Shown here piece after piece: positions 1 to 7,574 of a stretch of DNA of 64,000 bases (position 1 is its first letter; every line of letters begins with the position of its first letter). The notes under the pieces are model-generated. The model saw only the letters and a list, made by a program, of their open reading frames with translations. It made no database searches and was not told where the DNA came from. This DNA comes from Methylocystis sp. Sn-Cys (GTDB lineage Bacteria > Pseudomonadota > Alphaproteobacteria > Rhizobiales > Beijerinckiaceae), in NCBI RefSeq assembly GCF_016745395.1, contig NZ_JAERVJ010000006.1, positions 1-64,000 of the forward strand. The letters are read 5' to 3'. Both the position numbers and the translations under genes were made by a program.

Positions 1-29
1 AACCGCCGCTCTTGTCGCATCATATCTAG

Positions 30-54
30 GTCCGATAATGTGCGCTTATCGGAC
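30..54. other. dif-like inverted repeat, candidate recombinase site
   Basis: Two perfect 9-base arms, GTCCGATAA (30-38) and TTATCGGAC (46-54), flank a 7-base spacer TGTGCGC. The inner ATAA-spacer-TTAT layout resembles XerC/XerD core sites (dif), where two recombinases bind the arms and exchange strands at the spacer edges. The site lies 130 bases upstream of a tyrosine recombinase gene, so it may be that enzyme's target for multimer resolution or integration. The rest of 1-184 shows no other gene. Similarity to dif is by eye only. Confidence 0.45.
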
Positions 55-184
55 ACGAATCGAGAGGCGCGGATTTCTGGGCGGTAAGCCCGCTTTTCGG
101 CCTTCCAAAGCCCGCCCAGGCGTCGGATTTTTCCGGCCGGAACCAAGCCCAGCGGCCCCAAAAGGGCGTTAAAACGAGGACGAC

Positions 185-1291
185 ATGGCCGACATCGACG
201 ACAATCAGGACGCCGACGACCACGGCGGCGCGTCGCTCGCCGAGCGGGCCCCCTCGCCGCATCTCGCCGCGCTTTCGGAAAAAGCCCGCGATTACGCCCG
301 CGCCGCCCGCTCGGAGAACACCCAACGCGCCTATGACGCCGATTGGCGGCACTTCGCCTCCTGGCTGCGACGCCAGGGGCTCGCCCCCCTGCCCCCGGAC
401 CCGCAGACCGTCGGCCTCTACCTCGCCGCCTGTATGGAAGCGGCCCCCGGCCGCAATCCGCTGAGCGTCCCGTCGCTCGAGCGCCGACTGTCCGGTATCT
501 GCTGGCGCTATCGCCAGCTCGGCGCGCCGCTCGACGCCTCCGATCGGCATATAGCGACGGTGCTCGCCGGCATTCGCCGGACCCACGGCCGCCCGCCGGT
601 CCAAAAGCAAGCGATCTTCGCCGACGAGCTGCTCGCCATGCTCGCCGTCCTCGACAATGATCTACGCGGCTTACGCGACAAGGCCATTCTCGCCATCGGC
701 TTCGCCGGCGGCCTGCGCCGCTCGGAAATCGTCGGGCTCGATTGCGGCCCCGGTCAGACCGAGGATGGAACCGGCTGGATCGAGGTTTTTCGTCCCGCGA
801 ATAGGAGCGCCGGGGAATCGCCAGAGACGCGCGCTTCAGACGCCTCCGGCGAGGGCGGCCTGCTGCTCACCATCAACGGCAAGACCGGCTGGCGCGAGGT
901 CGAAATCGGCTGTGGCTCCTCTCCCCTCACCTGCCCCGTCGCCATGCTGGAGACCTGGCTGAGGCTCGGGCGGATCAGTCACGGGCCGGTGTTTCGTCCC
1001 GTCGCCCGCAAAAATGGCGGCGTCTCGCCGGAGCGCCTGACCGATAAACATGTCGCGCGGCTCGTGCAGAAAACCGCCCTCGCCGCTGGCCTGCGCGGCG
1101 ATCTCCCTGAGGGCGAGCGCCGCCTGGCTTTTTCCGGCCATTCCTTGCGCGCCGGCCTCGCGAGCTCGGCGCGGATCGAGGAAGCCCATGTGCAAAAACA
1201 CCTCGGCCACGCCTCCCCGGAAATGACCCGCCGCTACCAACGCAAGCGCGACCGCTTCAAGGTCAATCTCACCAAAGCCTCGGGGTTGTGA
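185..1291 (+). CDS. Tyrosine recombinase (phage integrase/XerC-D family)
   Basis: A 368-residue site-specific recombinase. The N-terminal half (about residues 30-130) fits the SAM-like core-binding domain; the C-terminal half holds the catalytic domain. Visible active-site elements are the first Arg in GGLRRSEIVGL, a Lys in the beta-hairpin TINGKTGWREV, HSLR (His-x-x-Arg), HLGH and the nucleophile Tyr in RRYQR. The ATG at 185 precedes a short acidic, disordered start (ADIDDNQDADD). It stands alone on the plus strand, convergent with the repABC operon, with a dif-like inverted repeat 130 bases upstream. On a repABC replicon its likeliest job is resolving plasmid multimers, though integration of a mobile element cannot be excluded. 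The family call is firm; the role is inference. Confidence 0.9.
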   Translation: MADIDDNQDADDHGGASLAERAPSPHLAALSEKARDYARAARSENTQRAYDADWRHFASWLRRQGLAPLPPDPQTVGLYLAACMEAAPGRNPLSVPSLERRLSGICWRYRQLGAPLDASDRHIATVLAGIRRTHGRPPVQKQAIFADELLAMLAVLDNDLRGLRDKAILAIGFAGGLRRSEIVGLDCGPGQTEDGTGWIEVFRPANRSAGESPETRASDASGEGGLLLTINGKTGWREVEIGCGSSPLTCPVAMLETWLRLGRISHGPVFRPVARKNGGVSPERLTDKHVARLVQKTALAAGLRGDLPEGERRLAFSGHSLRAGLASSARIEEAHVQKHLGHASPEMTRRYQRKRDRFKVNLTKASGL

Positions 1292-1323
1292 ATCCTCTGG
1301 CGAGCGCCTCGCGCATTCGAGGC

Positions 1324-1605
1324 TTAAATCGCTGGCGTCACATGGGCCGTAGCGATCGTGAAGCCAGCAACGGCGCGCGATACGCACTCGCTCCAAGATT
1401 GAGCAAGCCGCAGGCCTTCCTTCGCCGAAAGGTTCTCGCCGCCAGCACCATGCGCGCTTCCGGCCGGACAACCGGCGACGCGCTCACGAGCGCAAGTTTC
1501 AAACACATTCTCCAACGCTGCGATAATGGTCCGCTGGTCCTCGGATGCCGAGCGAAGCTCGACCGACTCGGGCAGTCGTCCAAGCGCGTCGCCTCGGAAT
1601 GTCAC
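1324..1605 (-). CDS. Small hypothetical protein coupled to repC
   Basis: A 93-residue open frame begins with GTG overlapping the repC stop codon (GTGA, 4 bases), the arrangement expected for translational coupling. I do not recognise the product. The middle of the protein (EDQRTIIAALENVFETCARE) looks like an amphipathic helix, while the rest has little character. It occupies most of the gap of about 310 bases between the recombinase stop at 1291 and repC, which otherwise shows nothing. In this GC-rich DNA an open frame of this size can arise by chance, so the overlap is the main support. Confidence 0.4.
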   Translation of the reverse strand: MTFRGDALGRLPESVELRSASEDQRTIIAALENVFETCARERVAGCPAGSAHGAGGENLSAKEGLRLAQSWSECVSRAVAGFTIATAHVTPAI

Positions 1606-2948
1606 CCTGCCCTTTTTCGCTCCCGCGCTGTTTTCCCAGCCTTTCCGCGCAGCAGCGCCATCAGCACTGGCCCGAGGGAGAATTCCCCTGCCCGCGCCTT
1701 GGCCGTCAAAACGCGCAAATAGCCGCCTGCAGATTTGATTTCATCGCCCCGCTGAAGGATCGCGGCGATGACGATCGCGGCGTCATGCTCGCCCAAAACA
1801 TCGAGCGCCTGCGACCAGGCGTCTGGCGAAACGCCTAAGGCCGACCGCACGATGGCCGACGCGTCCACCAAGTCGCGCCAACAAGAAATCTCACCGCCCT
1901 TGGCGTAATCGACGATGTCCGGGCAGGCTTGCAGCACCATTCCGAGCGGGTAAGCGCGCGGCGCGACGGCGGCACGGGCTTCGAGTTTAGGATCGGGTAG
2001 CTTTCCTCCCAAATCTCCTGCCCTATCGCCTTCCGTGTCTTCGACGATTGGCCCGAGCGGTTCGGCCCTGCCTTCTCGAAGGCGAGGTTCAAGATCAGAA
2101 ATGTTTGTGGTTTGATTCTGTATGTGGCGCTCAGTCTGAGACTCATTGCCGCTTGTTTTTTGGCGTTTCACATGGGTTTCCAGATCGTTAGTGATTTCCC
2201 CGGCAAGCTCCGCCAGTTCCGTAGCCAAAGCCTCCAACCCTGCCCGCGTCATCTTGCGCGCCAAGCGGCCGGAAAGCGCTCGATAATCGCCGTGGCGGGC
2301 CTCCCAATCGCCGGGAACGCCCTCCGCAATGCCGGTCTCGATCATCTTGACGATGTCGCGCCGAGTGAGCGTGATTTTTTCGCGCAACAGGGCCATGGCG
2401 CGGTTCTCCGCGCGCACCTCTTCGGCGAGATTTTCGATTTCGTTGGCGCGTGCAATCAACGGCGTCAGGTCGAAACCGAAGGACTCCTCTATCGCGCCGC
2501 CTTCCCCGCGTCTCGCGAACCGTTTTCCGTTAGGCGAGTCGCGCCGGATGATCAGGCCTGCCTCTACGAGCGACGCAAGATGCCGCCGCAGAGTCGCCGG
2601 CGCCATGCCGTGGGCGCGGATCGAAAGTTCTTTGTTGGAGGGGAAAACGACGACGCCAGGCGCGAGGGGAACAATCCCCTCCTCCGCAGCGGTCTTCGTA
2701 CCGCCCTTGGACAGAGTCAGCGCGGTTTCCTGGTGGAAGCTCAGCAGGGCATGAAGCACCGACAGCGCGCGATCAGTGACGCCGAGCGGGCTCTTAGCTT
2801 CTGTGAGTGAGCGAAACAGCCGCCATTTATGGACAGCCGTCTCCGATGCGTCGGGTTGGGCGACAAAATCCCGTGTCGCCGCTTGCGCCGCCACCATGGC
2901 AAGCGACAACGATCGCCGCCCAAAGGGCGTCGTTGAATATGTGCGCAT
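1602..2948 (-). CDS. repC: Replication initiator RepC
   Basis: RepC starts replication of repABC plasmids and in this family usually binds an origin inside its own coding sequence. From the chosen ATG the protein has 448 residues and begins MRTYSTTPFGRRSLSLA, a typical RepC start. A GTG at 3002 would add 18 residues, but they do not look family-like and the ATG has a GAAGAGG-type ribosome binding site. The N-terminal half contains a winged-helix region (SNKELSIRAHGMAPATLRRHL about residues 115-135); the C-terminal part is more variable, as usual. It is last of repA-repB-repC, separated from repB by about 190 bases that hold a hairpin over the ribosome binding site and a candidate antisense RNA, the usual copy-number control of the family. 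Confidence 0.93.
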   Translation of the reverse strand: MRTYSTTPFGRRSLSLAMVAAQAATRDFVAQPDASETAVHKWRLFRSLTEAKSPLGVTDRALSVLHALLSFHQETALTLSKGGTKTAAEEGIVPLAPGVVVFPSNKELSIRAHGMAPATLRRHLASLVEAGLIIRRDSPNGKRFARRGEGGAIEESFGFDLTPLIARANEIENLAEEVRAENRAMALLREKITLTRRDIVKMIETGIAEGVPGDWEARHGDYRALSGRLARKMTRAGLEALATELAELAGEITNDLETHVKRQKTSGNESQTERHIQNQTTNISDLEPRLREGRAEPLGPIVEDTEGDRAGDLGGKLPDPKLEARAAVAPRAYPLGMVLQACPDIVDYAKGGEISCWRDLVDASAIVRSALGVSPDAWSQALDVLGEHDAAIVIAAILQRGDEIKSAGGYLRVLTAKARAGEFSLGPVLMALLRGKAGKTARERKRAG

Positions 2949-2951
2949 GCT

Positions 2952-2973
2952 CTTTTGCCTCTTCAGGCAAAAG
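2952..2973 (-). promoter_or_regulatory. Hairpin covering the repC ribosome binding site
   Basis: On the minus-strand transcript CTTTTGCCT pairs perfectly with AGGCAAAAG across a 4-base loop (9 bp stem). The AGG of the repC ribosome binding site lies in the 3' arm, only 3 bases before the ATG. In repABC plasmids the repC leader folds into a structure that hides the start region when the counter-transcribed RNA is bound; this stem fits that role. The pairing is seen directly; the regulatory role is inferred from the family. Confidence 0.6.
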
Positions 2974-3002
2974 AAATCAGCTCGCCGAAACGGCGCCGAC
3001 AC

Positions 3003-3115
3003 TTGACAGCGATTCGCGGAAGTGGGATTCTCTAGGTGCTACTCTATGAGAAGGGCTTCCGGGCGGTGACGTTTCGGGGGCCTTTTTCTTTTGCTGGTTC
3101 CTTTTCTTTCCTGAT
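3003..3115 (+). ncRNA. Candidate counter-transcribed RNA (incA-type) between repB and repC
   Basis: repABC replicons carry a small antisense RNA gene in the repB-repC gap, transcribed opposite to the operon, that inhibits repC expression and sets incompatibility. Here the gap holds a perfect TTGACA (3003-3008) on the plus strand, with a weak -10 about 17-18 bases later, and a GC-rich stretch running into T-rich sequence (GGGGGCCTTTTTCTTTT, about 3076-3092) as a possible terminator. Ends are approximate; the call rests mainly on position and the -35 match. Confidence 0.45.
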
Positions 3116-3134
3116 ATTCCTACGCAACGATCCG

Positions 3135-4118
3135 CTACTCACGACTTGTGCGGAATTCCTCATAGAGATCGCTCAGGCGCCTGGCGACGTAAGCCCCGAA
3201 ATCGGGCTCTATTTTCTCGTCGAAGCGCAATATGGTCGCCTTGGGATCGCGACTGATGCGCGCCAGAGGCGCGCCATCGGGGCGTTTCCATATCTCGTCG
3301 CGCGTCGTCTTGGACGCCTTTTCCATCGCCGCCGCAAACGCCTTCAGAAATCGGGCGTCGGAGTCCGCCGGCAAATTTGCGTCGGAAAGAACCGCCTCTA
3401 CCCGCGCGAGCGTTTTTCTCCCGCGCAAAAGCTCGGCAAGTTGCAGCCATCGCCGGCGTCCAGCTTTTGGCGCCGGTCCGATCGCTCGAACGACTGCATC
3501 GGGCAGAGCCCGCGCGGCGGTGATCAACTTCGAAAGCTCGGTTTTGTCGGTGGAGAGCGCCGCCATAATCACGCTGCGATCGTGCCCGCTGTCCTCGAGG
3601 GATCGAGCAAAAACGGCGCGCTCGATAAAAGAGAGATCGCGCCGCGCGGAATTCTCGATGCCTTGCGCAATAACGAGCTGCCGGTCATCGAGATTGCGCA
3701 CGACGGCTTTGATCTTGATCCCGAGATCTTGCGCGGCCTTCAAGCGCCTATGCCCATAGGCCGCCTGATAGCCGCCGCTACGCGTTGGATGGGGCCTCAC
3801 GAGAATAGGGACTTCCTGACCGTGGGCCCGAAGCGATTCCTTGAGCGTCTGAAACTCGGGATCGTCGAGACCGGAAAATCTGTCTTTGACAAAAGAAACA
3901 TCGACGGATTGGGGGTCCAATTCGACCACCGCCGAGCCGGTGGCGAGCGCCTCCTGGAGCGTCCGGGATTCTTCCGCCATCCGATCAAGCGTCAAGCTCA
4001 TCGTTCGCACCGGCCCCGCAAGGACCCTGTCGTTGCTTTGCGGGGCAGGGCGGTCGGACAAGTTGGCCGCGGCCAACTTGTCCTCGAGGAGCGAGGTCAA
4101 AATGTTCCGTCGGCTCAT
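3135..4118 (-). CDS. repB: Plasmid partition protein RepB (ParB family)
   Basis: A 327-residue centromere-binding protein that loads at parS and works with RepA to segregate the replicon. The ParB/sulfiredoxin-like N-terminal domain is visible around residues 60-170 (ILVRPHPTRSGGYQAAYGHRR, then ENSARRDLSFIERA), followed by a helix-turn-helix region (DRSVIMAALSTDKTELSKL). The ATG overlaps the repA stop by 4 bases (ATGA), so the two are translationally coupled. A 28-base parS palindrome lies inside the 5' end of the gene, encoding about residues 12-21 (KLAAANLSD), so the N-terminus is constrained by both protein and DNA function. It is the middle gene of the repABC operon. Confidence 0.93.
   Translation of the reverse strand: MSRRNILTSLLEDKLAAANLSDRPAPQSNDRVLAGPVRTMSLTLDRMAEESRTLQEALATGSAVVELDPQSVDVSFVKDRFSGLDDPEFQTLKESLRAHGQEVPILVRPHPTRSGGYQAAYGHRRLKAAQDLGIKIKAVVRNLDDRQLVIAQGIENSARRDLSFIERAVFARSLEDSGHDRSVIMAALSTDKTELSKLITAARALPDAVVRAIGPAPKAGRRRWLQLAELLRGRKTLARVEAVLSDANLPADSDARFLKAFAAAMEKASKTTRDEIWKRPDGAPLARISRDPKATILRFDEKIEPDFGAYVARRLSDLYEEFRTSRE
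4056..4083. other. parS: parS partition site 1 (inside repB)
   Basis: A perfect 28-base palindrome whose 16-base core, GTTGGCCGCGGCCAAC (4062-4077), fits the repABC centromere consensus GTTNNNNGCNNNNAAC. It sits within the first codons of repB. The same 16-base core occurs upstream of repA, supporting a shared binding protein, presumably RepB. Confidence 0.85.
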
Positions 4119-5386
4119 GGAATCCGCCCCCAGGTTTTGAGAATGAGCCCGAGAATTTCGCTATTGACCGCTTCCAGAGACTCGATGGCGCGGTCGTAAG
4201 TCGCGCGCCCGATCGATCCGCGCTCGAGCTCGTAAAGCGACTGCTTGGTAAGCCCTGCATCCGCAATGGCCGTCGATTTCCATGCCGAGGCGGCGAGCAC
4301 CTCCTCGCCGAAAAGGCTCCGAAGCAGCGCTACGACCTGCGACTGCGGCCCGTCATGCGGCTCGTGTCGCGTGATGACGTAGCGAATGAAGTCGTGACGG
4401 AGATCGCCGGCCGCTTTTCGAACCACCGCCATCAAATCGGACGCCATCAGCAGAAACTGCGACATGGACGCGACGTCGACCATTTGCGGATGAACCGTAA
4501 TCAGAAGCGCTGTCGCCGCACAAAGCGCGCCGAGCGTCAGATAGCCGAGCTGGGGCGGGCAATCGACGACAACGATATCGTAGTCGGCTTCGATTTCAGC
4601 GAGAGCATTCCCGACCCGCTCGAAGAACATGCCGCCGGGCAGCCGCGTCCCAAGGGCCAAGGCGCGCGGCGTTTCGTGCTCGAACTCCATGAGCTCGAGA
4701 TTGCCGGGGATGAGGTCCAGCCCGTCGAAATAGGTCTTGCGAACGCAATCTCTGACCGAACGTCGGGCCCCGTCATATCGGATGGCGCCATAAAGCGTGT
4801 CCCCTTCCGCGAGGTCGAATTCCGGCTGCAATCCGAGCAGGGCGGACAGGGATGCCTGAGGATCGAGATCGACGGCAAGCACCCGGAAGCCCGACATCGC
4901 CAGATATTGCGCAAGATACAGACACGTCGTCGTTTTTGCCGACCCGCCCTTGAAATTGACGCAGGCGATGGTCTGCATTTTCTCGCCCGGCCGGCGATGC
5001 GGCAACACGGACAGCGCATCGCGCGGTTTGACCCTGGCTATATGCGTGCGCAGCTCGTTAATTTGTGCGAGCGTGTAAGAGCGCCGTCCCGAAGCGCTTA
5101 TTTCAGGCGCGGGGCCGATCCCGTCGAGAGAGAGCTGTCGAAGATATCCGTCTGACACGTGCAAAAGTTTCGCAGCTTCCCCCGATGAGAAGGATCGGAG
5201 CGACTTGTGACTGTCGGGGGGAAAAAGTCGTGTGCCAAGGGCCTGAAGCTGTTCGGACAAAAGGCGCGCATGCGCGGAGATACGCGCATCGGAAGTTGCC
5301 GTCGCCTCGTTTATCTGCGCACCCACGATTTTTTCCTGCGATACGATTTGAAAGCGCAAATTCGCCTTGGCCCGTATCAGGACCAC
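4115..5386 (-). CDS. repA: Plasmid partition ATPase RepA (ParA family)
   Basis: A 423-residue ParA-type ATPase that moves RepB-parS complexes and represses its own operon. The N-terminal third has a MerR-like helix-turn-helix (FSSGEAAKLLHVSDGYLRQL), used by RepA proteins to bind the operator. The ATPase core shows the deviant Walker A motif VNFKGGSAKTTT (about residue 140), then VDLDPQASLSALLG and the Walker B-like IVVVDCPPQLG. The frame opens with GTG at 5386; no better start is obvious. It is first in repA-repB-repC, overlapping repB by 4 bases, with a second parS 75 bases upstream. Confidence 0.94.
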   Translation of the reverse strand: MVLIRAKANLRFQIVSQEKIVGAQINEATATSDARISAHARLLSEQLQALGTRLFPPDSHKSLRSFSSGEAAKLLHVSDGYLRQLSLDGIGPAPEISASGRRSYTLAQINELRTHIARVKPRDALSVLPHRRPGEKMQTIACVNFKGGSAKTTTCLYLAQYLAMSGFRVLAVDLDPQASLSALLGLQPEFDLAEGDTLYGAIRYDGARRSVRDCVRKTYFDGLDLIPGNLELMEFEHETPRALALGTRLPGGMFFERVGNALAEIEADYDIVVVDCPPQLGYLTLGALCAATALLITVHPQMVDVASMSQFLLMASDLMAVVRKAAGDLRHDFIRYVITRHEPHDGPQSQVVALLRSLFGEEVLAASAWKSTAIADAGLTKQSLYELERGSIGRATYDRAIESLEAVNSEILGLILKTWGRIP

Positions 5387-5460
5387 GATTCGGCGCCTGT
5401 GCGCAACGAATTTTAGGTAAACGAGACGTTAACGCCGAATTTCGGGAACTAGATGACGGA

Positions 5461-5476
5461 GTTGGCCGCGGCCAAC
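5461..5476. other. parS: parS partition site 2 (upstream of repA)
   Basis: A perfect 16-base palindrome GTTGGCCGCGGCCAAC, identical to the core of the site inside repB and matching GTTNNNNGCNNNNAAC. Its place 75 bases before the repA start suggests that it also lies in the operon's control region. Confidence 0.85.
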
Positions 5477-5518
5477 CCAGGACCGAAGACGTCGTCGGAT
5501 CATTTCGAGCCGCCGCTT

Positions 5519-5532
5519 AGACAAGCTTGTCT
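5519..5532. promoter_or_regulatory. Palindrome in the repABC control region
   Basis: AGACAAGCTTGTCT is a perfect 14-base palindrome, followed at once by a related element (TGTCT-CACA-AGACA, 5528-5541). It lies about 135 bases upstream of repA and may be the operator for RepA autorepression. The remainder of 5387-5852 shows no convincing gene. Confidence 0.35.
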
Positions 5533-5852
5533 CACAAGACATTTCTGGCCAAAGTGACAAAATCGGTCGAGCATTCTACGTATGCGCAAGGCGGGCGCTC
5601 CGATGGGAAAACCGCTCAAGCCGGAAGGGGAGAAAGCACGTCGACAGAGTCCTTGCCGGGGCCCCGAGCGCCAGAGACGGGGTGTCCCAGCAGGGCAGGG
5701 GAGTTGGGCTCGCAGAACGGAACCGCTCTAAGTCTCTCCGGCTCCGATAAGCGCTCGGCGCAATTGCTGACAAAGGCGCACGCCAGACCCAGCCGCCGAT
5801 GGCCATGTTGTGATATCAGCGTCGACAGTCCCTGACACAACGCCATTTGCGC

Positions 5853-7556
5853 TCATCGTAGCGCCAGCGACGCGATCAGCAGACAAGCCAGCAGCAGACA
5901 GAGTCCTTGCCAGAACGCGAGAGGATTGCGCTCGTAAAGGGATTGTTTGCGCAACGGCGCAGGCCCGCTCCGCGCCGCGCCATTCTCGATCTCGAAACCG
6001 AACTCCAGGACGTCGCCGAAGCGGTCGCGCGGATCGACTGCAATAGCTTTTTGCACCGCTAAATCGAGCCATGCGGGAAGATCGGGCCTTTTTGCGCAAA
6101 GCGGCTGCGGCCGCCCGAAACGCGGCTTACTAAAGGGTTCGACTTCGCCATAGGGATAGGCGCCAGTGAACATGCGGTAGATCGTGACGCCGGTCGCATA
6201 GAGATCGGAGCTTTCGTCGCCCACCGCGCCTTGAAACAGCTCTGGCGCCATGTAGCTCGGCGTGCCGGGAATCTCCTGGCTCGTGAAATCATCCAGGCGC
6301 GGGGCGCGGCACACGCCGAGGTCGACGAGCTTCAGCCCGCCTTCCCGCAGGAGTATCACGTTATCTGGCTTAACATCGCGATGGATGACGCCAGAGCGAT
6401 GCAACGTCGCGACGGCCCGGGAAAGGCGCGTCGCAATCAATTGGCCCTCCGCCAGCCCGACGCTCGGCTTCCGCCGCAGGCGCTGCTCTAGCGTCTCGCC
6501 TTCGTAGAACGGCATGGCCGAATAAAGGCGGGTCTGCCGCCCCGGCGGCAGTTCGACGATTTCGCCGATAAAGGGGCTCCTCACCCGCGCAGCCACCCAC
6601 GCCTCATTGACGAAGGCGAGCCTGTAGGTTTCGTCCTCGGCAACGCGGGGGTGAGGGAATTTCAGCGCCAGAGACCTGCCAGTTTGCAGGTCTGTCGCCC
6701 GCATCAACAGGCTGTAACGTCCCTCGGAAAGAACCGATTCCAAGCGGAACCCGTCCATTGTTTCGCCGACCGCAGGCCACTCTCGAATGGGAAGAGCCTC
6801 GATAGCGCGCGATAAGGCGCGCTCATCCGCCGGAGGCAAATCGACGACGTCCAGAACAAGGGCGGTCGCATTATCGCTGCTTCCAGCGCGGAGCGCTGCT
6901 TCGACGATGGTCTCCGCGGTTTCTTGCGGCGAACGACGCTCCCCAAGCATCCCGCATAGAGCGCGATTGCGCAGCGACCCATGGACCCCGTCGGAGCAAA
7001 TCAGAAAGCGATCATGCAAGGCCAGACTGATAGACGCCTGATCGAAGAGCAGCGCCTCCTCGAATCCCATCGCACGGCGCAGGGTGGCGAAATCGCCGCC
7101 CCCGACGATGTGATCTTGCGTCAGCAGCTCCAGACCGCCTGCGTTCAGGCGATAAACGCGCGTGTCGCCGACGTGAACCACGAAAGCGGCGCGGCGCGAT
7201 AGAATAACCGCGCTGAAAGTCGTCGCCATCCCTTGAAGCGCCGGATCGACGCGCCCCTGAGCCGCGATCCAGGCGTTGGCGGCCTCGAGGGAACGCGCTG
7301 CGGCGCGACTGACCCCGATCGTTTCTGGCTGAGCATAATAACCTTCCATAAAGGAGCGAACGGCGGTTTCAGCCGCCGCGCGTCCGCCCTTGTGGCCGCC
7401 GACGCCGTCAGCGACGGCGGCGACCACTCCCTGCAATGCGCCGGCGCCGCGAGGGCCGAAACAAATCCCCACGTAATCCTGATTGTCCGGCCGCCGGCCT
7501 TTCTCACTGGCGAAGCCCGCTTCGACGCGAAGATCGTGATCATAGCGGGTCAGCAC
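5853..7556 (-). CDS. Fused PP2C phosphatase-Ser/Thr protein kinase, membrane-anchored
   Basis: A 567-residue two-domain signalling protein. Residues about 10-235 form a PP2C-type phosphatase with the metal-binding motifs (RRPDNQDYVG, VADGVGGHKGG, HVGDTRVYR, ICSDGVHG, SSDNATALVLD). Residues about 262-520 form a Hanks-type kinase with the ATP Lys in LALKFPHP, catalytic loop HRDVKPDN, a metal loop DLG in place of DFG, and GTPSYMAPE. A single C-terminal membrane helix (FWQGLCLLLACLLIASLAL) anchors it with both domains in the cytoplasm. It starts 18 bases after narK and ends the nirB-nirD-nasA-narK operon, so it probably adjusts nitrate uptake or reduction by reversible phosphorylation. Such fusions recur in proteobacterial nitrate assimilation clusters, but the substrate is unknown. 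Confidence 0.9.
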   Translation of the reverse strand: MLTRYDHDLRVEAGFASEKGRRPDNQDYVGICFGPRGAGALQGVVAAVADGVGGHKGGRAAAETAVRSFMEGYYAQPETIGVSRAAARSLEAANAWIAAQGRVDPALQGMATTFSAVILSRRAAFVVHVGDTRVYRLNAGGLELLTQDHIVGGGDFATLRRAMGFEEALLFDQASISLALHDRFLICSDGVHGSLRNRALCGMLGERRSPQETAETIVEAALRAGSSDNATALVLDVVDLPPADERALSRAIEALPIREWPAVGETMDGFRLESVLSEGRYSLLMRATDLQTGRSLALKFPHPRVAEDETYRLAFVNEAWVAARVRSPFIGEIVELPPGRQTRLYSAMPFYEGETLEQRLRRKPSVGLAEGQLIATRLSRAVATLHRSGVIHRDVKPDNVILLREGGLKLVDLGVCRAPRLDDFTSQEIPGTPSYMAPELFQGAVGDESSDLYATGVTIYRMFTGAYPYGEVEPFSKPRFGRPQPLCAKRPDLPAWLDLAVQKAIAVDPRDRFGDVLEFGFEIENGAARSGPAPLRKQSLYERNPLAFWQGLCLLLACLLIASLALR

Positions 7557-7574
7557 GAGTCGCCTCGAAATCAG

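Noticed and set aside
5527-5835. 102-codon plus-strand frame between repA and the kinase gene
   Set aside because: Low-character sequence, no ribosome binding site or family resemblance.
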